Under the pieces are notes generated by a model. That model saw only the letters and a list, made by a program, of their open reading frames with translations, was not told where the DNA came from and made no database searches. From the NCBI GenBank assembly GCA_019009955.1, contig CM032228.1:73472001-73536000 (forward strand): a DNA stretch of 64,000 nt, given 5' to 3'. Shown one piece after another: positions 21,096-33,242 of this stretch. The stretch is from Riptortus pedestris (lineage: Eukaryota > Arthropoda > Insecta > Hemiptera > Alydidae). The position numbers and the translations under genes were made by a program. Every line of letters starts with the position of its first letter. The stretch's first letter is position 1.

Positions 21096-22754
21096 GTAGA
21101 GTCTCAGATGTCTCAGAGAACTTCTTCTCACCTAGATATAGTTAAACTTTCAATATGCAAAATACTGAAAACAAAAATTATATAATAATGAGCAATTTAA
21201 AACGTTAAACTCCAAATTAATCTTTTCCCCATTTTATTGCAGCCTAAAAACAAGTTCCGAAAAACTCTGAAATATGTTTGTAGTAGCTTTTGCAAGCACA
21301 ATAACAACTGTAACCTTCCCCTACAAGCTGCCACCTGGTCCTGACAGTGATGCCACAAATAAATAAGAACTAAAAGAAGAGCAAAAGAGTTTTATTTATT
21401 TAATTGTTATTATTTGTGCTTTCCTTCTTTTTAGTTTCGTAACAGTGTTAGTTTTTATTTTTTTATAAATTATACTGGACTTTTAATTTTTCAAGTTTTA
21501 TTATTTTATATTTTAAGAACCCGTCCACTAAATGTCAACTAATATGTTAAACTGCAAGTAATTATATTAATGAAATCGAGAAGAAAAAATCAATTGAATA
21601 AATAATAAATTTGGTTTAATGACCATGGTGAAATGGTCATTGACATTGGAGTGATGTGACGTGGTTAACTCGAAGGCCATAGTTAGCTACATCTCTATTC
21701 CAGCAACGCCACGAGTCTATTTAGGAGTCCAAGCAGGAAGCTGAGTAATCAACCAGATAAATAAAATTTAGTTTGCAATCCCAGAATCGAACAAGGCACT
21801 ATTAGCGCAGAAGTCAAACTTTACCACAGGCCGCTTTACTAAACCAAACAAATTATATTAAAACAATACAAAAGGTTGGACTTCAATCTTCATGCCAAGC
21901 AATGTTTGGCTTGCATTAGGCAATGTGCTATTGAGTCAATTATACGATTTTCCATAAATTTCTTGAAATGGCCATAGATCACACTTATAAACATATATTC
22001 AATATTTGTTTATATGCTTCCTTCGTAATTTTTGTTTCATCATTGTCAAACTCGTTATTTAACGTTTCATGCAAAACATTGGAAATATATCCGTTATTTT
22101 GGGGCAAACCCGAAAAATGTTATATAACCAAACTTCTTGTAAATTTGATTTCCTTCAACTGTTATGCTATTCGTTTTGTCTAATATGGAATATCAACACA
22201 ATTGTTTTTTTTTTAATTTTATTTTTTAGAATTAAAGAAAACATTTACGAGTAACACCTGGGAGAAGGTAATTGTAGAAATTACAATCTTCCAAGAAAAG
22301 CATTGAACCTTAATCCAAAAGCCTTAAGAGAACTCCTTGGGACAATGAAGAAGACAAGAAAATGCTTTTGGCATTCTTAAAAGAAACCCATTTATTCCAA
22401 GAAATATAGATCCTTCTCCTTTAATGACAATATTAGTTACGGCATATTGTAATAAATAAATAACTACATAAACGACGAAGTGTCATTCGTAGGTCTCCGT
22501 TAAGGAAAAGTCAACTGTTGAGGTTGCTTAACTATTTAAAGCCATTTGACATTGAAATGTGAGATTTATGGGAATATTTTCGGATTGACGTCAACATTTA
22601 TGACTTTACTTCCTTAAATAGATATTTTTATTACATCATTACCATTCTTCATATTTAACCTTTCCATGCATAGCTGAAGATTATATTCGGTACTTGCTGA
22701 ATAAGGGCGATAATTGAAAATTTCCCGGTTACTAAAAGAATTCAAAAAAGGAGT
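21096..22754. other. Mostly unassigned sequence
   Basis: No gene is recognised. A short scrap at 22500-22530 (CGTTAAGGAAAAGTCAACTGTTGAGG) resembles a HINE 3' end on the minus strand. Open frames at 21968-22254 are AT-rich and match nothing I know. Confidence 0.5.
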
Positions 22755-22893
22755 TATTGGAAATCAGCTATTGAGGTTGTACTCAAAAATTTTCAAAAAA
22801 TTCATTCAAATGTCCATCGATCCTACATAGGAGATGATGAAAATGACGCCCGTCCAAAATTTTATATATATATATGTGTGTGTGTGTGCATAT

Positions 22894-22965
<72 letters not shown>

Positions 22966-23358
22966 TTGTCTGTTAACGCTCTAGCGGTCGAAATTTTTGT
23001 CTGATCGTTATCAAACTTGATATTTAAACATTTTATATAAAGGAAGATCAAGTTCGCCAACGGCTAAAATATGACCAGTGGGGGGGGGGGGCTTTAGAGG
23101 GAGGAATTTAAAAAATTCGCAATATTCATAAAAGTTCTTAAATACATCGTTTCTCTCTAATGAATATTTGGATTTTTTAGTTTTCAGCCTTCTCTAAACC
23201 CACAATCCTACTCATGCCATATTAACAATAAGCTGTTATATTATTAAGCACTTTATATGAAGCCTAAATACCAAATATGGTTCTCATTGAACTGTTTCGC
23301 TTTGAGATAAATGCAAACACTTGGGAAATCTGCTAAGTTAATGCAGCACTTTGAGTAA
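22755..23358 (-). mobile_element. HINE copy, nearly full
   Basis: It starts inside the hairpin (GGAAATCAGCTATTGAGG), then has a TA/TG/TA compound microsatellite at 22862-22962, CTGTTAACGCTCTAGCGGTCG, a G10 run at 23079-23089, the AT-rich core and a 5' end with GGGAAATCTGCTAAGTTAATG. Confidence 0.8.
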
Positions 23359-24189
23359 CTGAGCTACTAAACTTTTCATGCTCAGCTTAGTTTTCAATTC
23401 CTGAATACATAGACTTCTTACTATGTGAGAAACAATAATAGTTAAGATCACTAGCGTGCCATCACGCAGCCCTTGTTTAACAGACTATTTATTGATACAA
23501 CATATTTATGGAACCAAAAACTTAATATTTAGAAATATATGTTTCACGTACTTTGTAGGATGTGTTATGAAGATTTATTATTCATTCTGAATGAAATTGG
23601 CCGTACACTGAAATTGTATCTTTACCCCACTGTTTTCTAAGTTAGAAAATAAATTACTATTAATTCACAGTAAAAATACATCACCACGTGGGAAATACTT
23701 GCTAAGGGAAAAAGAACCTCAATATGTGACTGTGTTATTATCATCAATAACTTTCCCTCCAAATAATTGAAAATTACAATGGACCTTGAAGTAACAACGA
23801 CTCTAGAGTTAAGTGTTGATAATGAGCCTGCAATTACTGAATTGTTGCTCGAGACGGGGAAAATTCTATTTATCTGGAATAATGCTTCCTTGGAAATTAT
23901 TAAATTGAGTCTTGTTATTCTTGCCTAGTGATGTAACACATTGTCCTATTTTTAGTTTTCCATACTGAAAAAGAATATCTTTCGCAAGGAAAATCGTTTT
24001 AAATCCACAAACAAGAATAAATGTCGACAAATTAATAAAAATTAATCTATACAGTATCGTGGATTGCATTATTTTTTTAAATTTTGGTTCGTCGTCCTTT
24101 TTTGTTCTAGTATAAAAATATACTCAATGCTTTAGAAGAAACAGTTTTCTTGTTTTCCTTGAAGACACTTGGAATGCTCTTTCGATGGG
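23359..24189. other. No recognisable feature
   Basis: Unassigned, AT-rich. Short open frames only. Confidence 0.5.
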
Positions 24190-25290
24190 TATAAATGATT
24201 CACAAATGAGTGTGTTAAATAACTACAGAGGAACCGCTCTGCTCACAGTAGGGTACAAAACCCTGCCTTAGATAATGCTTAACAGGATGAACTCCCCTGT
24301 CTAGGAAAGGCCCTAGGGGATTATCAGGCAGGGTTCGGAAGAGGAAGAAGCTTGTCTGATATTTACCCTCTAACAGATACTTGAAAAGCTGCGGAAGGTA
24401 GAGCAAGATGTGTATGCCCTATTCATGGACTTGAAAGCAGCTTATGTTTCAGTTGGTAGAAGCTGTCTTTGGAAATGACGGAACTAGAATTTCCAGGGAA
24501 ACTTGTCAGTTTAACAAGGGCGTGTATCAGTGGCCCCCTCTGTTGTGTGTTGGTTCTAAGGATGATGATTGAAGTATTCGACGTTAAGTCAGAACTGAGA
24601 CAAGATGATAGCTTATCTCCAATGCGAAAAAACGACCTAGCACTGGTAAATGCAGTACGCGAAGATTGCAAAACGAATGGACGAGTACATGTAGGTAATA
24701 TGCCCAACTTCCACGCATAAGCAGAAGTTTCAGGAGTAAGAAAGAGAACATGCTGTCTCTCACTATCCCATCGATATCGGTGGGGGGGGGGGGAATAGCG
24801 TACGGGAGCCTGTCCTCCCCAAAATTATGAACCTTCAAATACCTCGGAGTAACCTCTGTCAATCACCATTTTCCAGAAATCGACCACAGAAGAGCTCGTG
24901 CCCACCGCGCTTTCTTCTTCGTTTCTCGAGTCTTAAGATCAAGGAAAAGCCCTTGATACTAAGGGTCTATAACTCTATTACCAAAGCTGTACAAGGGTGT
25001 TGACGTGTGTCCTGGAAACAAAGGTTGATAGCATTGAGCGCAAGGTTCTTAAGAGCCATAATCGGCGCAAAGCGTGATGGGGATTCTAGTTCTGTCTGAA
25101 CCGACGCAGTCGATTTCTAACGATATGAAAGTCAAGAGGTTACAATGTGGCAAGAATCCAACCGGCACCATCCAATTCAATAAATACCAATGATTGACAG
25201 AGTGAAGGAAGAAGCTATGGAGTCCCAAGTAGTTGACTTAAAAGCCATCGCCCATAGGCAGGGGAAGGTGGCTGGTAATGGCGGCCTCCA
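24190..25290 (+). pseudogene. Degenerate LINE reverse transcriptase
   Basis: Shifting frames spell RT blocks in the right order: NNYRGTALLTVGYKTLP (usual NYRGISLL...YK), a GxRQ-like region, a K-rich segment, DVYALFMDLKAAY in the place of motif A (FxDxKKAYD), and further on a motif like ESQVVDLKAIAHRQGKV near the C-terminal end. Stops and frameshifts occur throughout, and the catalytic YADD box is not recoverable. It is a decayed non-LTR pol remnant, perhaps RTE-like; the clade is uncertain. Confidence 0.65.
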
Positions 25291-25307
25291 ATGTTTGTGT
25301 GTAAGTG

Positions 25308-25503
<196 letters not shown>

Positions 25504-25540
25504 TATGCGCACACACATATGATTCACGCAAAAAGAAAGG

Positions 25541-26150
25541 TCCATATAAAGGGTTGGAACCCTTGGAGTATAAATGATACTGTTGTCATATCTGTCAGTG
25601 AAGAACACATTACGACATCGAGAACAAGGCATGAATTATGAATGAATGAACAAGGTATTACAATATGAACGGAGTACATAAAATAACGTGCAGTTGCAAT
25701 AACACGTACATTGGGCAAACTGGGAGGAGACTGAAAACGCGACTCATTCAGACTAAACAAACGGCACTCTTAACTTCGCCAACCACTTGAATAATCACTG
25801 CCTAATATATCCGACAGTATGAAACTTCTAAACAGACAAACAAAAGGACGAAAATTGGAAATACTAGAGAACATGGAGATTTACAAACAACAGACATTCA
25901 ACGGAGACATTTCAACGAACAGCTCAGACACGATATTCAGACCAATACAACTACTTAAACGGAATAACAAACAGAAGACGCCAACTGACGGTCATACGCA
26001 TGAGTATCAACAGACGAATAGATCCAGATTCTATTTAATTATGTAAGATCAGCTTTGATTCATACCAACAATTGCACAAACATCAAGTTAAACCTGTATT
26101 TTCACACTAGCTAACTACACCAGACCAACACATAAACAAATACTAGAAAC
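25541..26150 (+). mobile_element. Truncated PLE copy (endonuclease end)
   Basis: 25541-25612 matches the left extension and first bases of the PLE inverted arm (AAAGGGTTGGAACCC, GATACTGTTGTCATATCTGTC). The sequence then jumps to the endonuclease region: AACGGAGTACATAAAATAACGTG matches the GVYKLTC codons, and TACATTGGGCAAACTGGGAG encodes YIGQTG. Frames run to KRNNKQKTPTDG. A local duplication (AACAAGG...AACAAGG) at about 25625-25655 and small deletions break the frame. About 75% or more of the body is missing. Confidence 0.85.
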
Positions 26151-26159
26151 TTAAAATAG

Positions 26160-26750
26160 AACATTCTAAATATCTCCATTAATGACGGATTGAAACATTT
26201 TATAAGACCAATCTTAATGAAAAGTTGCTTTCGTGAATTTTTTGCTACATACATTTTGGTCTCTCGCTCTATTTATTATTAACCGATATTCTCGCATATT
26301 TTTAGTTTTCAGCCTTTAGTCAGCCCCAAAACCTATCCATCTCACTTTATCAATAATCCTATAAATCTTAAAGTGTCTTATATACACGATGGCTAAGGAG
26401 GTCGGGGGAGGTTAACAGAGGGATAAAATCTTCAGCTTAAAATACATCCTCAATATATTATGAGTCTGGTTGAGAATGGTATATAAACAATGTCGTAGAA
26501 AATGTTATATTCACCTATTTTGAATATATGTTGTTCTGTACACGTTTTGTCAACTCGAACATTAATCGAGATATTTCCATTTTTTTAATTTTCACATGGA
26601 CCGCCAGAGCTACTAAATATTTCATATCCAGCTTAAATTTGAACTCTTCTATTACATTGCTTTTCTTATAACTGGATAAATGGACAATAGATCTTGTCTT
26701 GTTGAGCATGCACATTTTGAAAACGTGCTCAATTTAGGCAGCCCCTGTGT
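26160..26750 (-). mobile_element. HINE relics, two consecutive cores
   Basis: 26160-26360 and 26395-26750 both show the minus-strand order (AATATCTCC, GATTG, then TATTTATTATTAACCGATAT, TTTTTAGTTTTCAGCC). The second ends with GGCAGCCCCTGTGTAATATA, an eroded 5' terminus. No hairpins are present. Confidence 0.6.
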
Positions 26751-27602
26751 AATATACCTTATTTGTAATAATGACCGAGGAAGGCTTAGTAGAAAATCTG
26801 CTTTATACAGATCCCGTATTGGTTAAATCTTTAAAAAAAAATGATTCTTTTGCCTGACGAAATTTGAAAAGCAAAGTAAATTAAGCAAGAGCATTAATTA
26901 TACCAATTCAATAATTACATATATCTAATCCATTGCTACAATACCACATATTTAGTAATTTTAATAGTAACTTGTGATCACCATTTTCAAAATCTGATAT
27001 ATGATGAAATACTCTAATGCCCTTCATAATCCTTGAGATGTTATTTTCTATTTTAAACGTGATGTGTGCTGTTGCTGAGATCTTTATCGTTATTTTCTAT
27101 GTTTAACCTTGGTTAAATTGAGAAAAAATGATGAAAATTAATCAATCCTTATTTGCAATGCAAATAATGCCGCTCTTGTTGCAATTTTACATAATGGGAC
27201 TACAGAATACTTATAAATAGATATTTTTAATAACTCTATCTCGTTTTCTTTAATTTATAAGTTCTACCTTGACTGAAGGCATAAGTTGAAGTCTTACCGG
27301 CAAGATACGTATCACGATAAATCTAGAGAGTTCATTTGATAAATAAGGAAAAAGACCACCTGCAGTTAAAGAATGAAATTATAAATATAAAATCATATTT
27401 AGTAGTATTGGGTTTGGTCGTATGAAAATATTGCTCAAAAATTCCCTATTCGCAGTGAATGAATTCTAGTTAAATTTAAGTTAAATTTAATATTTATTTA
27501 ACTTATTTTAGTTCTGTGTGTAATTTTTATTTCTGCGTGGAGTACGATCATAGGTTGCAGTTTAAGGACTATGTTTTGAAACTAAAATACATTATATTCC
27601 CT
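26751..27602. other. No recognisable feature
   Basis: Unassigned AT-rich sequence. Confidence 0.5.
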
Positions 27603-27750
27603 GGGGCTCAGGTTAGCCATGTGAGTTAAGGTGTTGCCCTTAATCTCACATGGTAAATCTAGAGTGGCGAGTTCGTCCTGGGCAATAGGAATTTATTTAG
27701 TGACGAACTCATTAAATAATTAGTTCCACACTGGCTAAAAAGAGTGGTAA
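27603..27750 (+). mobile_element. tRNA-derived SINE, 3'-truncated
   Basis: It starts GGGGCTCAGGTTAGCCATGT (A-box region), with a B-box-like GCGAGTTCGTCCTGG (one base shorter than consensus GGTTCGATTCC). The body AATAGGAATTTATTTAGTGA is shared with 37521 and 54469. It ends where LINE sequence starts. Confidence 0.8.
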
Positions 27751-28039
27751 CCGCAGCTGCTGCACTCATTGACGACCATACATATGACAAAAGATTAAAT
27801 TGCACATCAAGTATTTATTCAGCTGAACTACACGCTAGGCTCCTATCTCTAGAAAACCTACAAAATGTTCAAATTTGCAAAATAGTTTTATTTTCGGACT
27901 CGTTAAGTTCTTTACTCTCTTTAAAAAACATATATTCCAATCATCCTATTATAACAAACATTTTTGAACATTCATAATCATTATAATCACATAATATTGG
28001 TGTGGCTACCAGGACACCAGAATATTGGACGAAGCACTG
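27744..28039 (+). pseudogene. LINE-A RNase H domain
   Basis: The frame reads VVTAAAALIDD, then SSIYSAELHARLLSLENL with the catalytic Glu, IVLFSDSLSSLLSL with an active-site Asp, and after a frameshift at about 27975 LVWLPGHQNIG, the terminal His block. This is the RNase H order found in I-type LINEs. The first Asp strand (YTDGS) lies upstream of the break with the SINE and is missing. One frameshift and truncation make it a pseudogene. Confidence 0.75.
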
Positions 28040-28046
28040 AAGTTAC

Positions 28047-28412
28047 ATGCTCGCAAAACTATCGACAAAAAACACCAATACTAACATTAAAAAAGTAACT
28101 TCGGACGACCTACAAAACTACATTAAAACTAACATACTCCAAGAATGGCAACAGGACTTGTTATTAACAGAGAACAAACTGAGACAAATTAAAACTACAG
28201 TTAAGGCATGGAGTAATAAATTTGAAGTATTTACACGGAGAGACGAAGTAATCCTTAAGAGACTACGTATAGGTCATTCTCTCCTAACCCATGGTTACCT
28301 ATTTGAAAAGAAAAGAATGCCTAACTGCAATGTGTGTAATGCTCCGCTTACAATAAAACACATACTAACAGACTGCAAAAGACGTGACCATCTAAAGATC
28401 CCTTATGACTAA
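28047..28412 (+). CDS. LINE-A C-terminal tail (zinc-binding)
   Basis: An open frame of 121 codons. The second half has the signature that follows RNase H in I/R1-like LINEs: ILKRLRIGHSLLTHGYLFEK, then CNVCNAPLTIKHILTDCKRR, a C-x2-C...H...C metal-binding tail. The first half (KKVTSDDLQNYIKTN...EWQQDLL) matches the spacer between the two. It should be continuous with the RNase H upstream, and the Met at 28047 is only an internal codon. TGA/TAA stops follow about 12 nt after the last family residue. Confidence 0.75.
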   Translation: MLAKLSTKNTNTNIKKVTSDDLQNYIKTNILQEWQQDLLLTENKLRQIKTTVKAWSNKFEVFTRRDEVILKRLRIGHSLLTHGYLFEKKRMPNCNVCNAPLTIKHILTDCKRRDHLKIPYD

Positions 28413-28564
28413 CACAACTTACTTACTGAAGGTAGCCCACACATTCCCACTCCAACATTTACATGACATTAACATATACTCACTAATTTAGAAGTACTAC
28501 ATTTTAAAATCCTTTTTAAGCCTTCTTAAATTAAATATTTTAAACTCCAGCTAAACTGTTTAAC

Positions 28565-28601
<37 letters not shown>

Positions 28602-29225
28602 TAAAAAAAATGAGAGCATATGATTGTAAATATTTTAGATATTAGAAAATTTAATCTGTTCATTTTATTCATACTAATTTTTATTTATTTGATTTTAGTC
28701 TTGTTTTTAACCATTGAAAGTATATAATTGTTTACGTAATTTTATTAGTCTTTATAGTTTTTAATTATCTAGTTTCCTTACAAGATTTTCTGTTTTTTAA
28801 TTTAATGTTTTGTTTTGGTTTATTTGTTGATTTTTTTTTGTTTGTCTCTTTGGTTACATTTTGTTATTTGATTGCGTTCTGTTAATTAGTTACGTTTTGT
28901 TATTTGTCTGCGTTCTGTTATTTAGTTGAGTTTTATTATTTGATTGCATTCAGTTATTTAGTTGAGTTTTATTATTTGATTGCATTCAGTTATTTAGTTG
29001 AGTTTTATTTAGTTACGTTCTGTTATTTCGTTGCATTTTTTTTTTTTGCGTTCTGTTATTTAGTTGCCCTTTGTTAATTGTTTGCGTTCTTAGTTTGTAT
29101 TGTTTAATTTTTTCTTGTTACTATTTTCAGTTTTGTATTATGTTTATATACATTACTATTTTTGTTTGTTGTTTTTTGATGAGCAATATCGCCTCGCTGC
29201 GAACGCTCCAAAATAAATAAATAAT
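28413..29225 (+). mobile_element. LINE-A 3' UTR and tail
   Basis: T-rich 3' UTR closely similar to 1920-2540, with (TG)n at 28566-28600, repeated TTTTGTTATTTG words, and the end GCGAACGCTCCAAAATAAATAAATAA. Confidence 0.85.
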
Positions 29226-29525
29226 TTTTATTTGGTTTTAGTTTTAGTTTTAATTTTAACCATTGAAAGTATATAATTATTTTCGTAATTTTATTAGTCT
29301 TTTACGTTTTTAATTATCTAGTTTCTTTAAAAGATTTTTTTTGTTTTTGAATTTAATGTTTCGTTTTCGTTTTTGTTTGTTTTGTTTTATTTGTTGATTC
29401 GTGTTTTTTGTCTCTTTGGTTGCGTTTTGTTATTTGGTTGCGTTATGTTATTTGGTTGAGTTCTTTGTTTATTTTGTTCTAATTGTATTGTTTAATTTTC
29501 CTGTTACTGTTTTCATTTTTTTAAT
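29226..29525 (+). repeat. Second, partial copy of the LINE-A 3' UTR
   Basis: It repeats 28675-29130 in order (TTTAACCATTGAAAGTATATAATT, then the T-rich run, TTGGTTGAGTTCT) directly after the first tail, and stops at TTTTCATTTTTTTAATTG without the terminal block. Confidence 0.75.
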
Positions 29526-30250
29526 TGTTAACAATTGCTGGCCACCAAGCACTGTCAAAAGCTCCATTGATATCCAGGCTAACGTACATTTGATTTTCTG
29601 TTCAAACCACGATACAGTTTGTATGTACGTGAAGTGCTCTCTCTACCTATCTAATGTACCTTTCTGGGGAATAAATCCATATTGGAGTTCATTTATTAAG
29701 TTCTTTGTAGTTAAAAGGTGAACGAGCCCTGTGTCCAAAATTGTATCAATTATTTTTGAAAACGGAGAAAAACTAATTTTGGCCCTGAATCGAAGAGGCT
29801 GATTATGGGGTAGGCATTAAAATGACTTGTTCCCAAGATTTTGGTATTTGTTGGAGAATAAGAATATATTCTAGTAGAAAGTCGTAATGAGACTGGGTAT
29901 AAGCTGTCACTATATTTTTATATATATTTTTCCCCATCCTACAGAATTTTTAATGGTTAAGGCGTTTTGGTGGTTCTAAACATTCGCAGTCCATTAGCTC
30001 TACATCGTTTGTCGTTTTTGGTGGAGTTAGTATTTTCTGTCTAATGTGTCTAAGAGTTACATCATAAACACCTGTGCATAATTGTGGGGATATTATTACA
30101 ATTTTCATAGCGTTAGGCTTATCCAATCCAACGGCATATATATCAGCTTCATGCATTGGTTTTGTTGTTATTTTCACAATACTCTTTCCATGAATTGTGT
30201 ATACTGTTTTTAACAGGCGATGGTATTTAAGCCTGGTTTCTTGTTTATTT
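29526..30250 (-). pseudogene. R1-like LINE reverse transcriptase fragment
   Basis: On the minus strand, frames near 29535-29600 read SLDINGAFDSAWWPA, matching RT motif A of R1-type elements (LDIxGAFDNAWWP). LINELQYGFIPQKGT upstream fits the 'QFGFxxxxGT' block. Further upstream, HEADIYAVGLDKPNAMKIV fits the region before the RT core. Stops and at least two frameshifts interrupt it. The upstream limit is uncertain. Confidence 0.7.
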
Positions 30251-31051
30251 ATTTAACTTATTATTTATCTCTGTAGGTTTGTTTGGATATTAGAATGCTG
30301 ACGAAAACACATCACTATCAACCGAATACGAATTTAATCAGGTATTGATGACAAAAATCTTATCATGACTGGTCTAACTAAGTTAACACCGTGACCAATA
30401 TTCAGGTGTGCACATTCTGATACATATCGGTTATAGTAAAAGAATTTGCGGCTAGCTTATCCTTAAGTTTCCTTATACTTTAAGAATTATGAAAATGGAA
30501 AGACGTTGAAAGTAACTTGGGATTTTTATTGAATCGATTTGTCAGGAAGATTGGCTTTGGGTTCCTCGTTGGAGTGGGTGACCTTGGCAGCAACCAGTTG
30601 CTTTAAGCCAGACAGCGAGACACCCCCAGTCGATCTAGACAATAAATTGATATTATTTAGTAAAGCTAAAAGAGTTTAATAGTTTTGCAACTATTGAAAA
30701 AATGTAAACCAGAAATATTAGGCCAATGGGTTTCTTTAAAAAATTGTGATTTTATCATTAAAAATAATTGGACAGGCTTCCTGATGAGTTTTTAACAATC
30801 CACTTAGGAACTTCTTTTAGGAAATTCATTTTAAAAGAAATCAGCTATTTTTATTTCTTATTCCTGAGCTTTCTGGTGAACCTAGTAAGGTATTATTCAT
30901 TTGTTAACAAATTTTAAAAAATGGGGCTAATGATTTCATCAAATATAAAGCCAATTTTCCAGGTTGAAGATGTTTTCCCTTTAAAAATAACCAAGAAGTA
31001 ATAATCACCATTTGGTCTCTTTTATTAGGCGATTAATCCTCTCATCTAGAC
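30251..31051. other. No recognisable feature
   Basis: Unassigned AT-rich sequence. Confidence 0.5.
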
Positions 31052-31188
31052 TTTTAGAAGATTTCCTTTAAGGGAAATCAGCTGTTGATGTTTATATTCA
31101 TGAAGCGATTCTCGATAAATTTCCTCAAATGTCCGTCCAATTCCCGAGATGACGAAAATGTGATCCGTACAAAATTACATTTATATGT

Positions 31189-31450
31189 ATGTAGGATGAA
31201 AACATTGTTGGCTACGCTTCCACTATAATAATTTATTGAAACGGTAACGCGCTTTCGATGCTGTGCATCATCGACAGTGCCCGAAGGTTTTCGATGCTGA
31301 CCTGACGGCTCTTGGGCCTGGACAGTCCAGCCGTCAGGTCAGCATCGAAAACCTTCGGGCACTGTCGATGATGCACAGCATCGAAAGCGCGTTACCGTTT
31401 CAATAAATTATTATAGTGGAAGCGTAGCCAACAATTTTTCCATCCTACAT
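31189..31450. mobile_element. PLE-type fold-back 1: 122-nt arms, 18-nt loop
   Basis: Left arm 31189-31310, spacer 31311-31328, right arm 31329-31450. The arms are exact reverse complements apart from two mismatches near the outer ends. It contains a hammerhead-like motif in each arm and GGAAGCGTAGCCAACA outside it. The sequence differs from fold-back 2 and from the 9-kb PLE, so it is a separate PLE subfamily. Confidence 0.88.
31360..31402 (+). ncRNA. Hammerhead-like motif in fold-back 1
   Basis: CTGTCGAT, stem GATGC-ACA-GCATC, GAAA, short stem AGCG/CGTT, then TTTCAATAAA. The position expected to be A6 is U, which would weaken or abolish cleavage. A mirror copy lies in the left arm on the minus strand (about 31237-31279). 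Confidence 0.35.
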
Positions 31451-31460
31451 AAATTAGAAG

Positions 31461-31704
31461 TGGGAGAGAGAGAAAAAACGTCCAATTCTTCACAATTTGT
31501 TTATTTCAGCGCTAAGCGCTTTCAAAGACTAATGTCTCCATCTTCATAGTTGCATGCGCTCATTGGGAAAGACAGCAAGCGAGTCGCTTGCTGTCTTTCC
31601 CAATGAGCGCATGCAACTCTGAAGATGGAGACATTAGTCTTTGAAAGCGCTTAGCGCTGAAATAAACAAATTGTGAAGAATTGGACGTTTTTTCTCTCTC
31701 TCCA
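31461..31704. mobile_element. PLE-type fold-back 2: about 122-nt arms, 1-nt loop
   Basis: Arms 31461-31582 and 31584-31704 pair with one internal mismatch and one extra G near the outer end. TAAATTAGAAGT flanks the insertion at 31450-31461 and 31739-31750. A 34-nt extension (31705-31738) sits between the right arm and the repeat, comparable to the 38-40 nt extension of the 9-kb PLE. Confidence 0.88.
31616..31662 (+). ncRNA. Hammerhead-like motif in fold-back 2
   Basis: CTGAAGAT matches the CUGANGA box. Stem GGAGAC-ATTA-GTCTTT, then GAAA, then hairpin AGCGC-TTA-GCGCT. The base after the last stem is G, unfavourable at the cleavage position. This is the best core match in the window. A mirror copy is in the left arm (about 31505-31548). 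Confidence 0.42.
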
Positions 31705-32284
31705 AGTAAACATTCTTCACTTCCAACAAACACTGCCGTAAATTAGAAGTCACTTCCACCTGCCAGAATACCAACTCAGAATACATTTATATGCTTGTAT
31801 GTGCCGCTCTAACAGTTGCAATTTTTGTATGAACGTTAACAAACTCGATATAAAAGTATTTCATTCAAAAATAAAGATCGAGCTAGAAGTTGAGAAAATC
31901 ATAAATTCAAAATATCTTCGTTACTTTGAGTAGGATCGATAAAACAAATATAATAATCCAATTTTGTTGCACATTTTATTTCCTTAAATGTTGTAGTATT
32001 CATTCTCTCTCTTTCTCTCTAGAATATTACCTCCTTTTAGACTTAGCAGATTAACAATAATCCACGAAACCAAATATGGTTCTCAACGGACCTTAACTAT
32101 ATCAGATATTAATTACTATAAATTATTATTATTTCTATGTAAATTATACATAGTATTTTAACTTATATATTTTAGCAAATTTCCCTAAGGGAAAATTAGC
32201 TATTGAGGTTGTAATTGTACTACAGTTTTTTAATTTAAAAATTAAAAAAAAAAAATGTTCATTGATCCTACACAGGAGATGACG

Positions 32285-32336
<52 letters not shown>

Positions 32337-32337
<1 letters not shown>

Positions 32338-33163
32338 TAGCTCAGATACCCGGCTTCGCCCGGGGATTGATTTGAGGCTGAATGGTGATGGTTTTTTTTT
32401 TTTGGCAAGGCTTTACTTTGCACAATATTTTGACATTTATCCGTCCCAGTGTTTAGGGTTAATACCCGTTGTTGGCATTTGTTAATAATAAAATTAACAC
32501 AAAAATGAATATCACAAAAGTTACTCTAAATAACAAAATAAACAACTTTTGTTATGTTCATATTTGCCGATAAACCAATAGAAAACGAAATACTGCTATT
32601 TTAAATTCAGGCCTCCCTTACAACCCCCACTCCTGCCCTTCCCTCGAAATGTTGGTATAGCTTATTATAATGAAAGCGTTAATGCTAATACACATACCGA
32701 GTTTTATTTAGTTTGGTTGAGTCTTTTGTGTCAAATTAAATTGTTCACTTCCGCTATAGGATTTAGCGTATATCTCGTTTATAAATCGGTATACAAAAAA
32801 ATGTATATGACAACAGTTACTCTAAATAACAAAATAAACAACTTTTGTTATATTCTTATATGCCGAAAAACCAATAGGAAACGAAATATCGCTATTTTTA
32901 ATTTCAGGCCTCCCCTTATAACCCCCACTCCTGTTCGTCTCAGAGAATTTTAATATAGCCTAAAGTCTAAGTTGGGTTAGTAGTAATATACATACCAAGT
33001 TTCAAAAAATTCGGTTCAGCCGTTTATGCGTGAAAAGATAACAAACAAACAAACAAACAAACATACACGAAAGAAACAAAATGCAGTTATGGTGTCTATG
33101 ACATGTGGAACGAAAAGTTATCGTGAAAGTTCGCGAAAAAATCAATGTACAGACAGAGGTTAC

Positions 33164-33167
<4 letters not shown>
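32337..33167 (+). mobile_element. E element 3, two units
   Basis: It starts CTAGCTCAGATACCCGGC then TTCGCCCGGG with no diverged bases against E1's motif, has anchors CTCTAAATAACAAAATAAAC near 32524 and 32820, then GCCGTTTATGCGTGAAAAG, a short (CAAA)n, and ends GACAGAGGTTACAATT. It is bounded by (TA)n on both sides. Confidence 0.78.

Positions 33168-33242
<75 letters not shown>

Larger units (their letters stand above)
31052..32106 (-). mobile_element. HINE copy carrying two PLE fold-backs
   Basis: Hairpin end at 31052-31085 (AGATTTCCTTTAAGGGAAATCAGC) and GAGATGACGAAAATGTGATCC lead to 31183. The family resumes at about 31798 (GCCGCTCTAACAGTTGCAAT, TAACAAACTCGATATAAAAG) and fades near CAAATATGGTTCTCAACGGA. 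The inserted block is flanked by TACATTTATATG on both sides (about 31176-31187 and 31784-31795). It sits where the (TA)n tract belongs. Confidence 0.75.

Noticed and set aside
31189..31704. Transcription terminators or a replication origin
   Set aside because: The palindromes are over 240 bp, flanked by target duplications and match PLE termini; an insertion explains them better.
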